The notes below the pieces were generated by a model that saw only the letters and a program-made list of their open reading frames with translations, searched no databases and had not been told where the DNA came from. From the NCBI RefSeq assembly GCF_001552535.1, contig NZ_BCRJ01000094.1, positions 1 to 38,941 of the forward strand: 38,941 bases of DNA, read 5' to 3'. The DNA is from Nocardioides jensenii JCM 1364 = NBRC 14755 (GTDB lineage: Bacteria; Actinomycetota; Actinomycetes; Propionibacteriales; Nocardioidaceae). Below are positions 15,138-22,422 of the stretch, in pieces. The position numbers and the translations under genes were made by a program. The first letter of the stretch is position 1; each line of letters starts with the position of its first letter.

Positions 15138-18100
15138 CTAGCCGAGGGCCTTGCGGATGCGGGCGTCGCTGACGGTCTGCGCGGTGCCGAGGTGCTGGGC
15201 CCACAACGAGACGCGGTACTCCTCCAGCAGCCAGCGGACCCTGCGCAGCGCCTCCCCCGGTGGACGGCCCTCGGGCAGTGCCGCGACCCGGTGCAACCAG
15301 GCGTTCTGCAGCTCGCTGAGCTGGTCCATCAGCTGCCGGTCCTTCGCGACCTGGGCGTCCAGCCGCTCACGGCGTACGTCGATCGCGGCGAGGTAGCGCG
15401 GCAGCTGCCGCACCTGCTCGACGCCGGTCTCGGCGATGAAACCCCGGTGCACCAACCGGTCGAGCTGGGCACGCATGTCGGTGATCGCCGACAGGGTGGA
15501 CATGTCGGCCCGACCACTGAGCGACTTGTCGGTGCGCCGCCAGGCCTCCAGCACCCGGAACACGTCGCGCATGACGCCGCGCACGTGGTCGGTCAGGTCG
15601 CGCTCGACGGCGGCCAGCAGCGCGTCGTACGCCGCCGTCGTGCGCACCGGTGGGCGGGCGTCGATCGCCTGCTGCAGGACCGCGGCCCGGCAGTCCTCGA
15701 GCAGCTCGGTCACGGTCGGGTAGGGCGACCCTGCCAGCGCCAGCTTCTCCGCGTTGCCGAGCGAGTCGAGGACCTCCTTGACGGGCGATGCGGTGCCCAG
15801 CACCAGCAGGCGCCGTACGCCGAGACGGTGTCGGGCCTCCTGCTCGTCGGCGGAGCCGAACACCTGCAGGCCGACACTCGAGCCCTCGTCGACCAGGGCC
15901 GGGAAGCCGCGCACCTCATGGCCGGCCCGGGTCTGGGTGAAGTCGGACTCGATCACCCCGAAGGTCCACGTGGTCTGACCGGTGACCGCAATCCCGGAGT
16001 CGGCGGCGACCTCGGCCATCGCGGCTGCGAACTTCGGCCGGAGCGGCGCCTTGAGTGCCTCCAGGTCCTTGCCGCGGGCCTGCTCACGCCCGGTCTCGTC
16101 GACCACCCGGAACGTCGGGCGCAGGTGCTCGGGCACCTTGTCCCAGTCCCAGGCCTCACGTGGGACCACGACGCCGGTGGTCGCCCGGAACCAGCGCTCG
16201 AGCGCCTCGAGCAGTGGCTCGTCGCCGACCGGCACCGCGGCCAGGAACTCGCGGGCCTTGTTGGGCGCCGGCACGAAGTTGACCCGCAGGTTCTTCGGCA
16301 GGCTGCGGATCAGGGCGGTGACCAGCTCCTCGCGCAGCCCGGGCACGTTCCAGCTGAACTGGTCGGACTCGACCCGGTTGAGCGTCGCCACCGGCACATC
16401 GATGGTGAGCCCGTCATCGGCCGAGCCCGGCTCGAAGTGGTAGCCGATCGGGAAGGTGAGGCCCTCGGCGTGCCAGTGCTCCGGATAGTCGTTGGCCCGC
16501 ACCTCGTCGGCCGTGTCATGGGTGAGCATGTGCGGGTCGAAGGTGAGCAGGTTGCCGTTGCGCTGCCGCTCCTTCTTCCACCACGTGTCGAAGTGCGCGC
16601 CGCTGACCACGTCGGCGCCGATGCGGGCGTCGTAGAAGTCGAACAGGGTGTGCTCGTCGACGACGATGTCGCGTCGGCGAGCCCGGTGCTCGAGCTCCTC
16701 CGCCTCTTCGAGCAGCGCCTTGTTCTTGGCGTAGAACTTGTGCCGCCCGGTCTCCAGCGCCGGCCACTCGCCGTGGACCAGGGCGTGGCGGATGAAGAGC
16801 TCGCGGGCCAGCTCACGGTCGACCTTGCCGTAGTTGACCAGGCGGTCGGCGACCAGCGGTACGCCGTACAGCGTCACCCGTTCACGGGCCATCACCGCCG
16901 CCCGCTTGGCCGACCAGTGCGGCTCGGAGTAGTTGCGCTTGACCAGGTGCGCGCCGATCCGTTCGGCCCACTCGGGGTTGATCGCGGCGTTCTGCCTGGC
17001 CCACAACCGACTGGTCTCGACGAGTTCGGCGGCCATCAGGAACTGCGGGTTCTTCCGGGCCAGCCCGGAGCCGGGGAAGATCGCGAATCGGGCACCACGA
17101 GCGCCGAGATATTCGCGCATCGGTCGCCGGCCGCCGCTCGACCTGGTGTCCCGCTCCTCCAACGCACCGATGTGCGAGAGCAGCCCGGAGAGCAGGGCCT
17201 GGTGGATGCCGTCGGAGTCGGGCTGATCGGCCGGTTGACCGGCTGCGAGGCCCATCTCCTTGCAGACCTGGCGCAACTGGGACTCGAAGTCCTGCCACTC
17301 ACGCACTCGCAGGTAGTTGAGGAACTCCCGTTTGCACAGGCGCCGGAACGCGCTGGAGGAGAGCTCCTTCTGCTGCGTCTTGAGGTAGCGCCACAGGTTG
17401 AGCCACGACATGAAGTCGGACTCGGGGTCCTTGAACCGGGCATGCTGCTGGTCGGCCTGCGCCCGCAGCTCGGTCGGGCGCTCACGCGGGTCCTGCAACG
17501 ACAGGGCCGCCGCGATCACGACCACCTCGCGCACGCACCCGAGGCGTTCGGCCTCGAGGATCATCCGGCCCAGCCGCGGGTCCATGGGCAGCCGGGCCAG
17601 GCGACCGCCGAGCCTGGTGAGCTTGGGCCCGGTGACGGCGCCGAGCTCTTCGAGCAGCTGGGTGCCGGCCTGCACGTTGCGCTTGTCCGGCGGCTCGACG
17701 AACGGGAACCGGGCCACGTCGCCGAGGCCCAGTGAGGTCATCTGCAGGATCACCGAGGCCAGGTTGGTGCGCAGGATCTCGGGCTCGGTGAACTCGGGCC
17801 GGGCCTCGAAGTCCTCCTCGGAGTAGAGCCGGATGGCCACGCCCGCCGCGACCCGGCCGCACCGACCGGACCGCTGGTTGGCCGAAGCCTGGCTGATCGG
17901 CTCGATCGGCAGCCGCTGCACCTTGGTGCGCACCGAGTAGCGCGAGATGCGGGCGACGCCGGAGTCGATGACGTACCTGATCCCGGGCACGGTCAACGAC
18001 GTCTCGGCGACGTTGGTGGCGAGCACGACCCGGCGGCCGCGGCCGGACCTGGGCGTCTCGAAGACCCGGTGCTGCTCTGCGGAGGAGAGCCGGGAGTAGA

Positions 18101-18980
18101 GCGGCACGATCTCGAGGGGGTTGCGCAGGTTCAGCTCACCGAGGACGTCGGCGGTGTCGCGGATCTCGCGCTCGCCGGGCAGGAAGACCAGGATGTCGCC
18201 GGGCCCCTCGGCAGCGAGCTCCCTGACTGCCTCCCCGATCGCCTCGGTCTGGTCGCGTACGACGACCTCGCCCTCGTCGTCGATTCCTTCCTCGCCGGTC
18301 GAGCCTGTCGAGACCAGGGGTCGGTAGCGGACCTCGACCGGATAGGTGCGACCGGAGACCTCGATGATCGGCGCCGGGGTCTCGATACGCTCGCTGGCGC
18401 TCGCTACTCGACCACCGGAATCGAGTCCGAAGTGCTGCGCGAAGCGTTCGGGGTCGATGGTGGCCGAGGTGATGATCAGCTTCAGGTCGGGCCGCCTGGT
18501 CAGCAACTGCTTGAGGTAGCCGAGGATGAAGTCGATGTTGAGGCTGCGCTCGTGGGCCTCGTCGATGATGAGGGTGTCGTACTTCTTGAGCATCCGGTCA
18601 CGCTGCAGCTCGGCGAGCAGGATGCCGTCGGTCATCAGCTTCACCCGGCTGCTGCGCGACGTACGGTCGGTGAACCTGACCTGGTAGCCGACCACGTCGC
18701 CGAGCTCGGTGCCGAGCTCCTCGGCGATCCGTTCGGCCACACTGCGCGCGGCAATGCGCCGCGGCTGGGTGTGGCCGATCAGCCTGCCCTCGCGACCGCC
18801 CTGCCCACGCCCGAGCTCGAGGCAGATCTTGGGCAGCTGAGTGGTCTTGCCGGACCCGGTCTCGCCGGCCACGATCACCACCTGGTGGTCGCGAATGGCC
18901 GCCGCGATGTCGTCTCGACGGTCGCTGACGGGGAGGTCGGGGTAGGTGATCTCGAGGTCTGGCTGCACAACGCCGTCCAT
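15138..18980 (-). CDS. hrpA: ATP-dependent RNA helicase HrpA
   Basis: 1280-residue DEAH-box helicase of full family length. Motif I GETGSGKT is at 39-46, DEAH at 140-143, TSAT at 171-174, then the helicase C domain with TNVAETSLTVPGIRYVIDSG and QRSGRCGR, and the long HrpA-specific C-terminal region (DUF3418-type). HrpA works on RNA and, in E. coli, resolves stalled ribosomes. Two short stretches between the SAT motif and the second RecA domain, residues 189-201 and 222-228, are encoded by interspersed DNA repeats read in frame. ATG at 18980 is used; an upstream in-frame GTG at 18998 is possible and neither has a clear ribosome site. Confidence 0.93.
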   Translation of the reverse strand: MDGVVQPDLEITYPDLPVSDRRDDIAAAIRDHQVVIVAGETGSGKTTQLPKICLELGRGQGGREGRLIGHTQPRRIAARSVAERIAEELGTELGDVVGYQVRFTDRTSRSSRVKLMTDGILLAELQRDRMLKKYDTLIIDEAHERSLNIDFILGYLKQLLTRRPDLKLIITSATIDPERFAQHFGLDSGGRVASASERIETPAPIIEVSGRTYPVEVRYRPLVSTGSTGEEGIDDEGEVVVRDQTEAIGEAVRELAAEGPGDILVFLPGEREIRDTADVLGELNLRNPLEIVPLYSRLSSAEQHRVFETPRSGRGRRVVLATNVAETSLTVPGIRYVIDSGVARISRYSVRTKVQRLPIEPISQASANQRSGRCGRVAAGVAIRLYSEEDFEARPEFTEPEILRTNLASVILQMTSLGLGDVARFPFVEPPDKRNVQAGTQLLEELGAVTGPKLTRLGGRLARLPMDPRLGRMILEAERLGCVREVVVIAAALSLQDPRERPTELRAQADQQHARFKDPESDFMSWLNLWRYLKTQQKELSSSAFRRLCKREFLNYLRVREWQDFESQLRQVCKEMGLAAGQPADQPDSDGIHQALLSGLLSHIGALEERDTRSSGGRRPMREYLGARGARFAIFPGSGLARKNPQFLMAAELVETSRLWARQNAAINPEWAERIGAHLVKRNYSEPHWSAKRAAVMARERVTLYGVPLVADRLVNYGKVDRELARELFIRHALVHGEWPALETGRHKFYAKNKALLEEAEELEHRARRRDIVVDEHTLFDFYDARIGADVVSGAHFDTWWKKERQRNGNLLTFDPHMLTHDTADEVRANDYPEHWHAEGLTFPIGYHFEPGSADDGLTIDVPVATLNRVESDQFSWNVPGLREELVTALIRSLPKNLRVNFVPAPNKAREFLAAVPVGDEPLLEALERWFRATTGVVVPREAWDWDKVPEHLRPTFRVVDETGREQARGKDLEALKAPLRPKFAAAMAEVAADSGIAVTGQTTWTFGVIESDFTQTRAGHEVRGFPALVDEGSSVGLQVFGSADEQEARHRLGVRRLLVLGTASPVKEVLDSLGNAEKLALAGSPYPTVTELLEDCRAAVLQQAIDARPPVRTTAAYDALLAAVERDLTDHVRGVMRDVFRVLEAWRRTDKSLSGRADMSTLSAITDMRAQLDRLVHRGFIAETGVEQVRQLPRYLAAIDVRRERLDAQVAKDRQLMDQLSELQNAWLHRVAALPEGRPPGEALRRVRWLLEEYRVSLWAQHLGTAQTVSDARIRKALG
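18297..18315. repeat. short interspersed repeat inside hrpA (copy 1)
   Basis: GGTCGAGCCTGTCGAGACC, an imperfect palindrome of a kind I associate with intergenic regions in Nocardioides relatives. Here it encodes the VSTGST part of HrpA residues 222-228. Confidence 0.75.
18378..18416. repeat. 39-bp interspersed repeat inside hrpA (copy 2)
   Basis: Begins GGTCTCGATACGCTCGC and ends GCTACTCGACCACC, forming an imperfect hairpin around GCTGGCGC. Its 39 nt are exactly 13 codons of hrpA (residues 189-201, GGRVASASERIET), in frame and without a stop. A diverged copy lies at 14217-14252. Confidence 0.85.
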
Positions 18981-19032
18981 TATCCCGGTCGGCGCCACCG
19001 GGTTTCACCGCGGCGCCGGCCCGATCACCGAG

Positions 19033-20301
19033 TCACTGCTGCCAGCGAGGGTCCGTGACCAGTCCGGCCAACGCGTCGAGCGGTACGACGGGGGTCCCGC
19101 TGCCGGCCTTCCCCGTGTAGCGCACCCGAACCCACACGCGTCGGTCGGCTCCGTCGTGCCGGACGACGACACCGGCGCCCTGGGCGGCGTACTCCCACAT
19201 CAGGTGCACCCGCTTGCCGTCGAGGAGCCTGTCGTCACAGGTCACGTAGTCCTCTGGGTCACAGTCGGAGTCGTCCTCGGCCACGATCGAGGAGACCGTG
19301 TCGTATCCCCAGGTCACCCATGCCGGACGTCGTCCCTCCCGTCCCACATTCGCACTCAGCTCACCGTGGGCGTAGTCGGCGCCGACGAGCTCGCCGTGCT
19401 TCCACTCCGGTCCGGTGCCCGAGAACATCGACCGTTGCAGAACGACGGTCACGTCCGAACCCGGCGACGACAGGTGCTCCTTGCCGATCGCCCTGGCCGG
19501 GGCCGCCATCGGGTCGACCGGAGCTTCGGGAGTGAGGTCCTCCTCCGGCAGGTCGGTGCCGGCCACTGCTGCCACGAACGTCTCTCGACTCACGTCGTGA
19601 GGCAGACCCGCCGCGTCGAAGACCACGTACTCACCGTCGTCCTGCCGGAAGCCCCACAGCGTCTCGCCCTCGTCGGAGGGCCGGCCCATCGACACGTCCT
19701 GCCCGGCAACGGACTTCTCCGTGCACCCGTCGTTGCAGAACCACGGCACATCGCGCAGCACAGCTGCCTTCGAGGCACCGAGACGGAACCAGACGTCGCT
19801 GTCGGTTCCCGCCCACCCGAACGTCGGCTGCACCAGGACCGGCGCGCCCTTGCGGACCGTCGAGGGCGTGCTCGACTCGGGCGGTCGGACCTGCCTGCCG
19901 ATCGACCCGAGTGCGTTGATGACGTGGTTCAGGGCCGGCAGCGTGTTGGCGTCGAGCTCCACCGCGAGCGGCCGACTTCCGGGGAAGACCGGATTGCGCG
20001 CTCCCGTCTGCAACGTCTCCCAGGTGATCGGGTCGAGCCGTGAAGCCGCCGGCCGCGGGTCGTCCGCTCGATTCACGACCAGCGCGGTGCCGACACCGAC
20101 CACGGCCACCGCTGCTGCGACCGCACCGATCTGCACCATCCGGCGGCGACGCAGGGCTCGGTGACCCCGGCGTACGTCGTCCGCGGTGGCCACCGTCGCC
20201 TGGCCCACGGGGTCGGAGAGTCGGGTCAGCCGGCCCTCGAGTTCGTCGCCCTCATTGATGTGGCTCCCGGTCATGTCGCCCCCACTCGTGTCGCCGCTCA
20301 C
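19033..20301 (-). CDS. single-pass membrane protein, probable regulator of the adjacent SigE-type sigma factor
   Basis: 422-residue protein. A short cytoplasmic region (about 1-55) ends in basic RRGHRALRRRRMVQ, then one membrane helix (about 56-76), then a roughly 345-residue extracytoplasmic domain with a CNDGC pair and two later Cys (DCDPEDYVTCDD). The GTG start overlaps the sigma stop by 4 nt and is preceded by GAGAGGCGG; an ATG at 20274 is an alternative. The topology and coupling fit an anti-sigma factor, but the cytoplasmic part shows no zinc-type HxxxCxxC anti-sigma motif. Function is inferred from context alone. Confidence 0.65.
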   Translation of the reverse strand: MSGDTSGGDMTGSHINEGDELEGRLTRLSDPVGQATVATADDVRRGHRALRRRRMVQIGAVAAAVAVVGVGTALVVNRADDPRPAASRLDPITWETLQTGARNPVFPGSRPLAVELDANTLPALNHVINALGSIGRQVRPPESSTPSTVRKGAPVLVQPTFGWAGTDSDVWFRLGASKAAVLRDVPWFCNDGCTEKSVAGQDVSMGRPSDEGETLWGFRQDDGEYVVFDAAGLPHDVSRETFVAAVAGTDLPEEDLTPEAPVDPMAAPARAIGKEHLSSPGSDVTVVLQRSMFSGTGPEWKHGELVGADYAHGELSANVGREGRRPAWVTWGYDTVSSIVAEDDSDCDPEDYVTCDDRLLDGKRVHLMWEYAAQGAGVVVRHDGADRRVWVRVRYTGKAGSGTPVVPLDALAGLVTDPRWQQ

Positions 20302-20813
20302 GACAGTCCCGCCTCTCGCTCATCGGGTTGAGTCAGCGCGACCCGCAGCCGACGCAGCGCGTCGGACGTCTGGCTCTTGACGGTGCCGGCGCTGATGCCC
20401 AGGTCGGCGGCGGTCTCGTCGACGGAAAGCCCCCAGTAGTGCCGCAGCACGACGACCCGGCGTTGGCCCGGTGGCAGTGCGCGCAGTGCCGCCCACAGCT
20501 CGTCGTCGCGCTCGGGGTCAGTCGTCCCGCGTTCGAGGGCGGGCACGTCGAGGCCGGGGCGTTCCCTGTGCCAGGGCCGGGTCGCCTCCGTCAGGTGTGC
20601 GTTGACGACTGCTCGACGTACGTAGGCGTCCACCGAGTCCGCACGCCTGACCCTCGACCAGGCGACGTACACCTTGGACAGCGCGATCTGCACGATGTCC
20701 TCCGCACGGCCGGCATCCCCGCACAGCAGGTACGCCGCCCGGCGCAGCCGGTCGCGGCGGCTGGCGACGAACTCACTGAACTCGGCATCGCGCCGCGCCT
20801 TGTTGAGACTCAT
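20298..20813 (-). CDS. SigE-family ECF RNA polymerase sigma factor
   Basis: 171-residue ECF sigma factor. Region 2 spans about 10-75 with LRRAAYLLCGDAGRAEDIVQIALSKVYVAW, and region 4 about 110-160 with LPPGQRRVVVLRHYWGLSVDETAADLGISAGTVKSQ, a clear helix-turn-helix. The sequence is of the Streptomyces SigE-like family, usually tied to envelope stress. GGGGGAGGG precedes the ATG. It heads a two-gene operon with the membrane protein that starts inside its stop codon. No obvious autoregulatory promoter motif (AAC-type -35) is evident upstream. Confidence 0.88.
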   Translation of the reverse strand: MSLNKARRDAEFSEFVASRRDRLRRAAYLLCGDAGRAEDIVQIALSKVYVAWSRVRRADSVDAYVRRAVVNAHLTEATRPWHRERPGLDVPALERGTTDPERDDELWAALRALPPGQRRVVVLRHYWGLSVDETAADLGISAGTVKSQTSDALRRLRVALTQPDEREAGLS

Positions 20814-20913
20814 CCCGATCCCTCCCCCTCGACCGCCACAACCCTATTGACCGAGCGGGCTCGGCATCGGTTGGGTCTCGTCGAGAAGGAATCCTGCCGC
20901 AACTCTCGGAAGG

Positions 20914-21267
20914 TCAGGAGTCGGTGTTGTCCTGCTGACTGTCCTGCTGATTGTCCTGGTCGGGCGGCGCCATCCGGTCCTGGCCGTCGCCCGACTGGGT
21001 GCCGTCCTGTCCCGGCAGCTGCTGGCCGTTCTGTCCCGGCAGCTGGCCGAAGTTGCCGGGACCGTTGCCGCCCGGACCGCGCATCCCGCCCCGTCCGTCG
21101 TCGGAGCCGTTGCTGATCGCGCCGAGGGCGGCCCCACCGGTGCCGCCGAGGATCACACTGGCCAGCGCCACCGCCGCGACACCCCGGTAACCGAGCACCC
21201 GCTCCTTGAAGGGCCTGCGCTCGCCGGAGGGAGCGGACACCTGGGCGTTCTGGTTCTCGTCGTTCAT
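20914..21267 (-). CDS. small membrane-anchored disordered protein
   Basis: 117-residue protein of unknown function. Residues 1-27 are polar and basic, 28-50 form one membrane helix rich in small residues (AAVALASVILGGTGGAALGA), and the remaining 67 residues are low-complexity Gly, Gln, Asn, Asp and Pro, including repeated LPGQ(N/D)G, so probably disordered outside the membrane. ATG at 21267 has GGAG very close upstream; a longer open frame to 21390 is not supported. It lies upstream of the sigma operon on the same strand. Confidence 0.65.
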   Translation of the reverse strand: MNDENQNAQVSAPSGERRPFKERVLGYRGVAAVALASVILGGTGGAALGAISNGSDDGRGGMRGPGGNGPGNFGQLPGQNGQQLPGQDGTQSGDGQDRMAPPDQDNQQDSQQDNTDS

Positions 21268-21331
21268 GACTCCGAGCGTGCTCCGAGGACCTGTGCGCAG
21301 GCTGTGGGCGCGATGAAACCCGCCTGTGCCT

Positions 21332-21391
21332 CGTGAACGCACGGAATCTGTGGTCCACGCGCGGGAACACGACAGGAATCGTGCGTTCACG
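21332..21391. promoter_or_regulatory. 12-bp inverted repeat in divergent intergenic region
   Basis: CGTGAACGCACG (21332-21343) and its exact complement (21380-21391) are 36 nt apart, in the 317-nt gap between the anchored protein gene and the GPGG gene. They could be a pair of operator half-sites or the ends of a small relic. Confidence 0.5.
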
Positions 21392-21392
21392 G

Positions 21393-21536
21393 GCAGCGCG
21401 GGTCGAGGTCGTCGTACTCACTGCGGCAAACCTCGCGGTCACTGTGATGCGGTTCCTGGCGATGCGACTGTGGATGTTCCGGACCGTCCCTGACCCGAAG
21501 CCGGCAATGGCCGCCGAAGATGCCGCGCTGCGTTAG
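21393..21536 (+). pseudogene. GtrA-like C-terminal remnant
   Basis: A 47-residue open stretch, VVVLTAANLAVTVMRFLAMR then LWMFRTVPD, resembles the last membrane helix and tail of GtrA-family proteins (typical pattern ANLxATxxRFLLxRxWVFR). No start codon, ribosome site or upstream helices are present, so it appears to be the surviving 3' end of a deleted gene. The match is by pattern memory only. Confidence 0.4.
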
Positions 21537-21584
21537 GTTCTGACGGTGGTCGGCACCCGGTCGGCCACGGGAGGGAGAAGTTTC

Positions 21585-21728
21585 ATGGCAACGCTGTTGT
21601 GGATCATCGCCGTCATCCTCGTGGTGTCCGGCATTCTCGCAATCATCCGCAAGCAGGTCGTGTGGGGAGCCGCGCTGATCGTGGTCGGCCTGCTCGTCGG
21701 TCCGGGTGGGGTCAGCATCTTCGGATGA
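21585..21728 (+). CDS. GPGG-motif small membrane protein
   Basis: 47-residue, almost wholly hydrophobic protein with two membrane helices (about 4-21 and 26-39) separated by IRKQ, and the GPGG tetrapeptide in LLVGPGGVSIFG near the end. This matches a small actinobacterial family named for that motif; function unknown. ATG at 21585 has GGGAGG upstream. It is too short to be called by many gene finders and lies just before a convergent TetR gene. Confidence 0.8.
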   Translation: MATLLWIIAVILVVSGILAIIRKQVVWGAALIVVGLLVGPGGVSIFG

Positions 21729-21755
21729 CCCGCCCTGCTCAGCCTGGCAACAGGC

Positions 21756-22349
21756 TCAGTCGAGCAGGGAGACCAAGACCGGCAGCGACCCGGCGAGCAG
21801 CTCGAGGACCTCGTCCCGGGTGACCCCGTCGGGTCGCTGTGCCCAGGTCAGCGCCACGTCCTCCGCGAACGCCGACCACGCGTGCACCATCAGACGCGTC
21901 GAGGGCGTGTCGAGCAGGATCAGCCCCTCGGAGTCCTCGTCGAAGAGCCGGTCGGTCAGCGCGGCGCGCGCCTCCTCGTAGATCGCCCGGATCGACGCGG
22001 TGCCCGCGGCGGCGCCCTTGACCAGCGAGAGATAGCCCTCGTAGTTGGCCTCGACGTAGTCGAGGTAGGCCGCCATCGAGGCCAACAGTCGCTCGAGCGG
22101 CTCGCCCTCGAGCGGCGGCGCGGTCTGCGCGATCAGGTCGTCGGCGGCACGGCGTACGACGGCCTCGTGGAAGTCGTGCTTGTTGCCGAAGTAGTGGTAG
22201 AGCAGGCCGCGTGAGATGCCGGCCTCCTCGGCGAGGATCTCGATCGAGAGCTCGTCGAGCGAGCGGGTGGCGAGCAGGTTCACCCCGAGGTCGAGCAGCT
22301 GCTCGCGCCGGGTCTCCGGGCTGAGCCGGATCCGTGGGGTGCTGGTCAT
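21756..22349 (-). CDS. TetR-family repressor
   Basis: 197-residue TetR-type regulator. The N-terminal helix-turn-helix is SIEILAEEAGISRGLLYHYFGNK (about 35-57), followed by a helical ligand-binding and dimer domain that is not recognisable in detail. It is divergent from the monooxygenase-dehydrogenase pair across 73 nt holding a 10-bp inverted repeat, so it most likely represses that pair and itself until a substrate or acyl product binds. ATG at 22349 follows TAGGGT by 6 nt, indicating a leaderless transcript. Confidence 0.88.
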   Translation of the reverse strand: MTSTPRIRLSPETRREQLLDLGVNLLATRSLDELSIEILAEEAGISRGLLYHYFGNKHDFHEAVVRRAADDLIAQTAPPLEGEPLERLLASMAAYLDYVEANYEGYLSLVKGAAAGTASIRAIYEEARAALTDRLFDEDSEGLILLDTPSTRLMVHAWSAFAEDVALTWAQRPDGVTRDEVLELLAGSLPVLVSLLD

Positions 22350-22355
22350 GGCCTC

Positions 22356-22361
22356 ACCCTA
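22356..22361 (-). promoter_or_regulatory. -10 element for leaderless tetR transcript
   Basis: Minus-strand TAGGGT lies 6 nt before the tetR ATG. It overlaps the left operator arm at 22358-22367. Confidence 0.5.
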
Positions 22362-22403
22362 CTGAACTCATTTCAACAAGGCTATTGACGGTTGTTCAGT
22401 AGG
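22358..22403. promoter_or_regulatory. putative TetR operator
   Basis: CCTACTGAAC (22358-22367) and its exact complement GTTCAGTAGG (22394-22403). The left arm overlaps the tetR -10 and the right arm sits between the -35 and -10 of the monooxygenase promoter, so binding would block both. Confidence 0.65.
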
Positions 22404-22414
22404 ACGCGTAGCGT
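22385..22414 (+). promoter_or_regulatory. promoter of monooxygenase-dehydrogenase operon
   Basis: TTGACG (22385-22390), 18-nt spacer, TAGCGT (22409-22414), then 8 nt to the ATG. It is the best promoter in the window and implies a leaderless mRNA. Confidence 0.7.
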
Positions 22415-22422
22415 GCCGTGGC

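Noticed and set aside
15123..17735. 870-residue plus-strand open frame antisense to hrpA
   Set aside because: Same codon-bias shadow; the minus strand encodes conserved HrpA throughout.
21333..21392. Full 67-residue protein starting at 21333
   Set aside because: The first 20 residues fall in an inverted repeat and show no ribosome site; only the later part resembles a protein family, so it is listed as a remnant.
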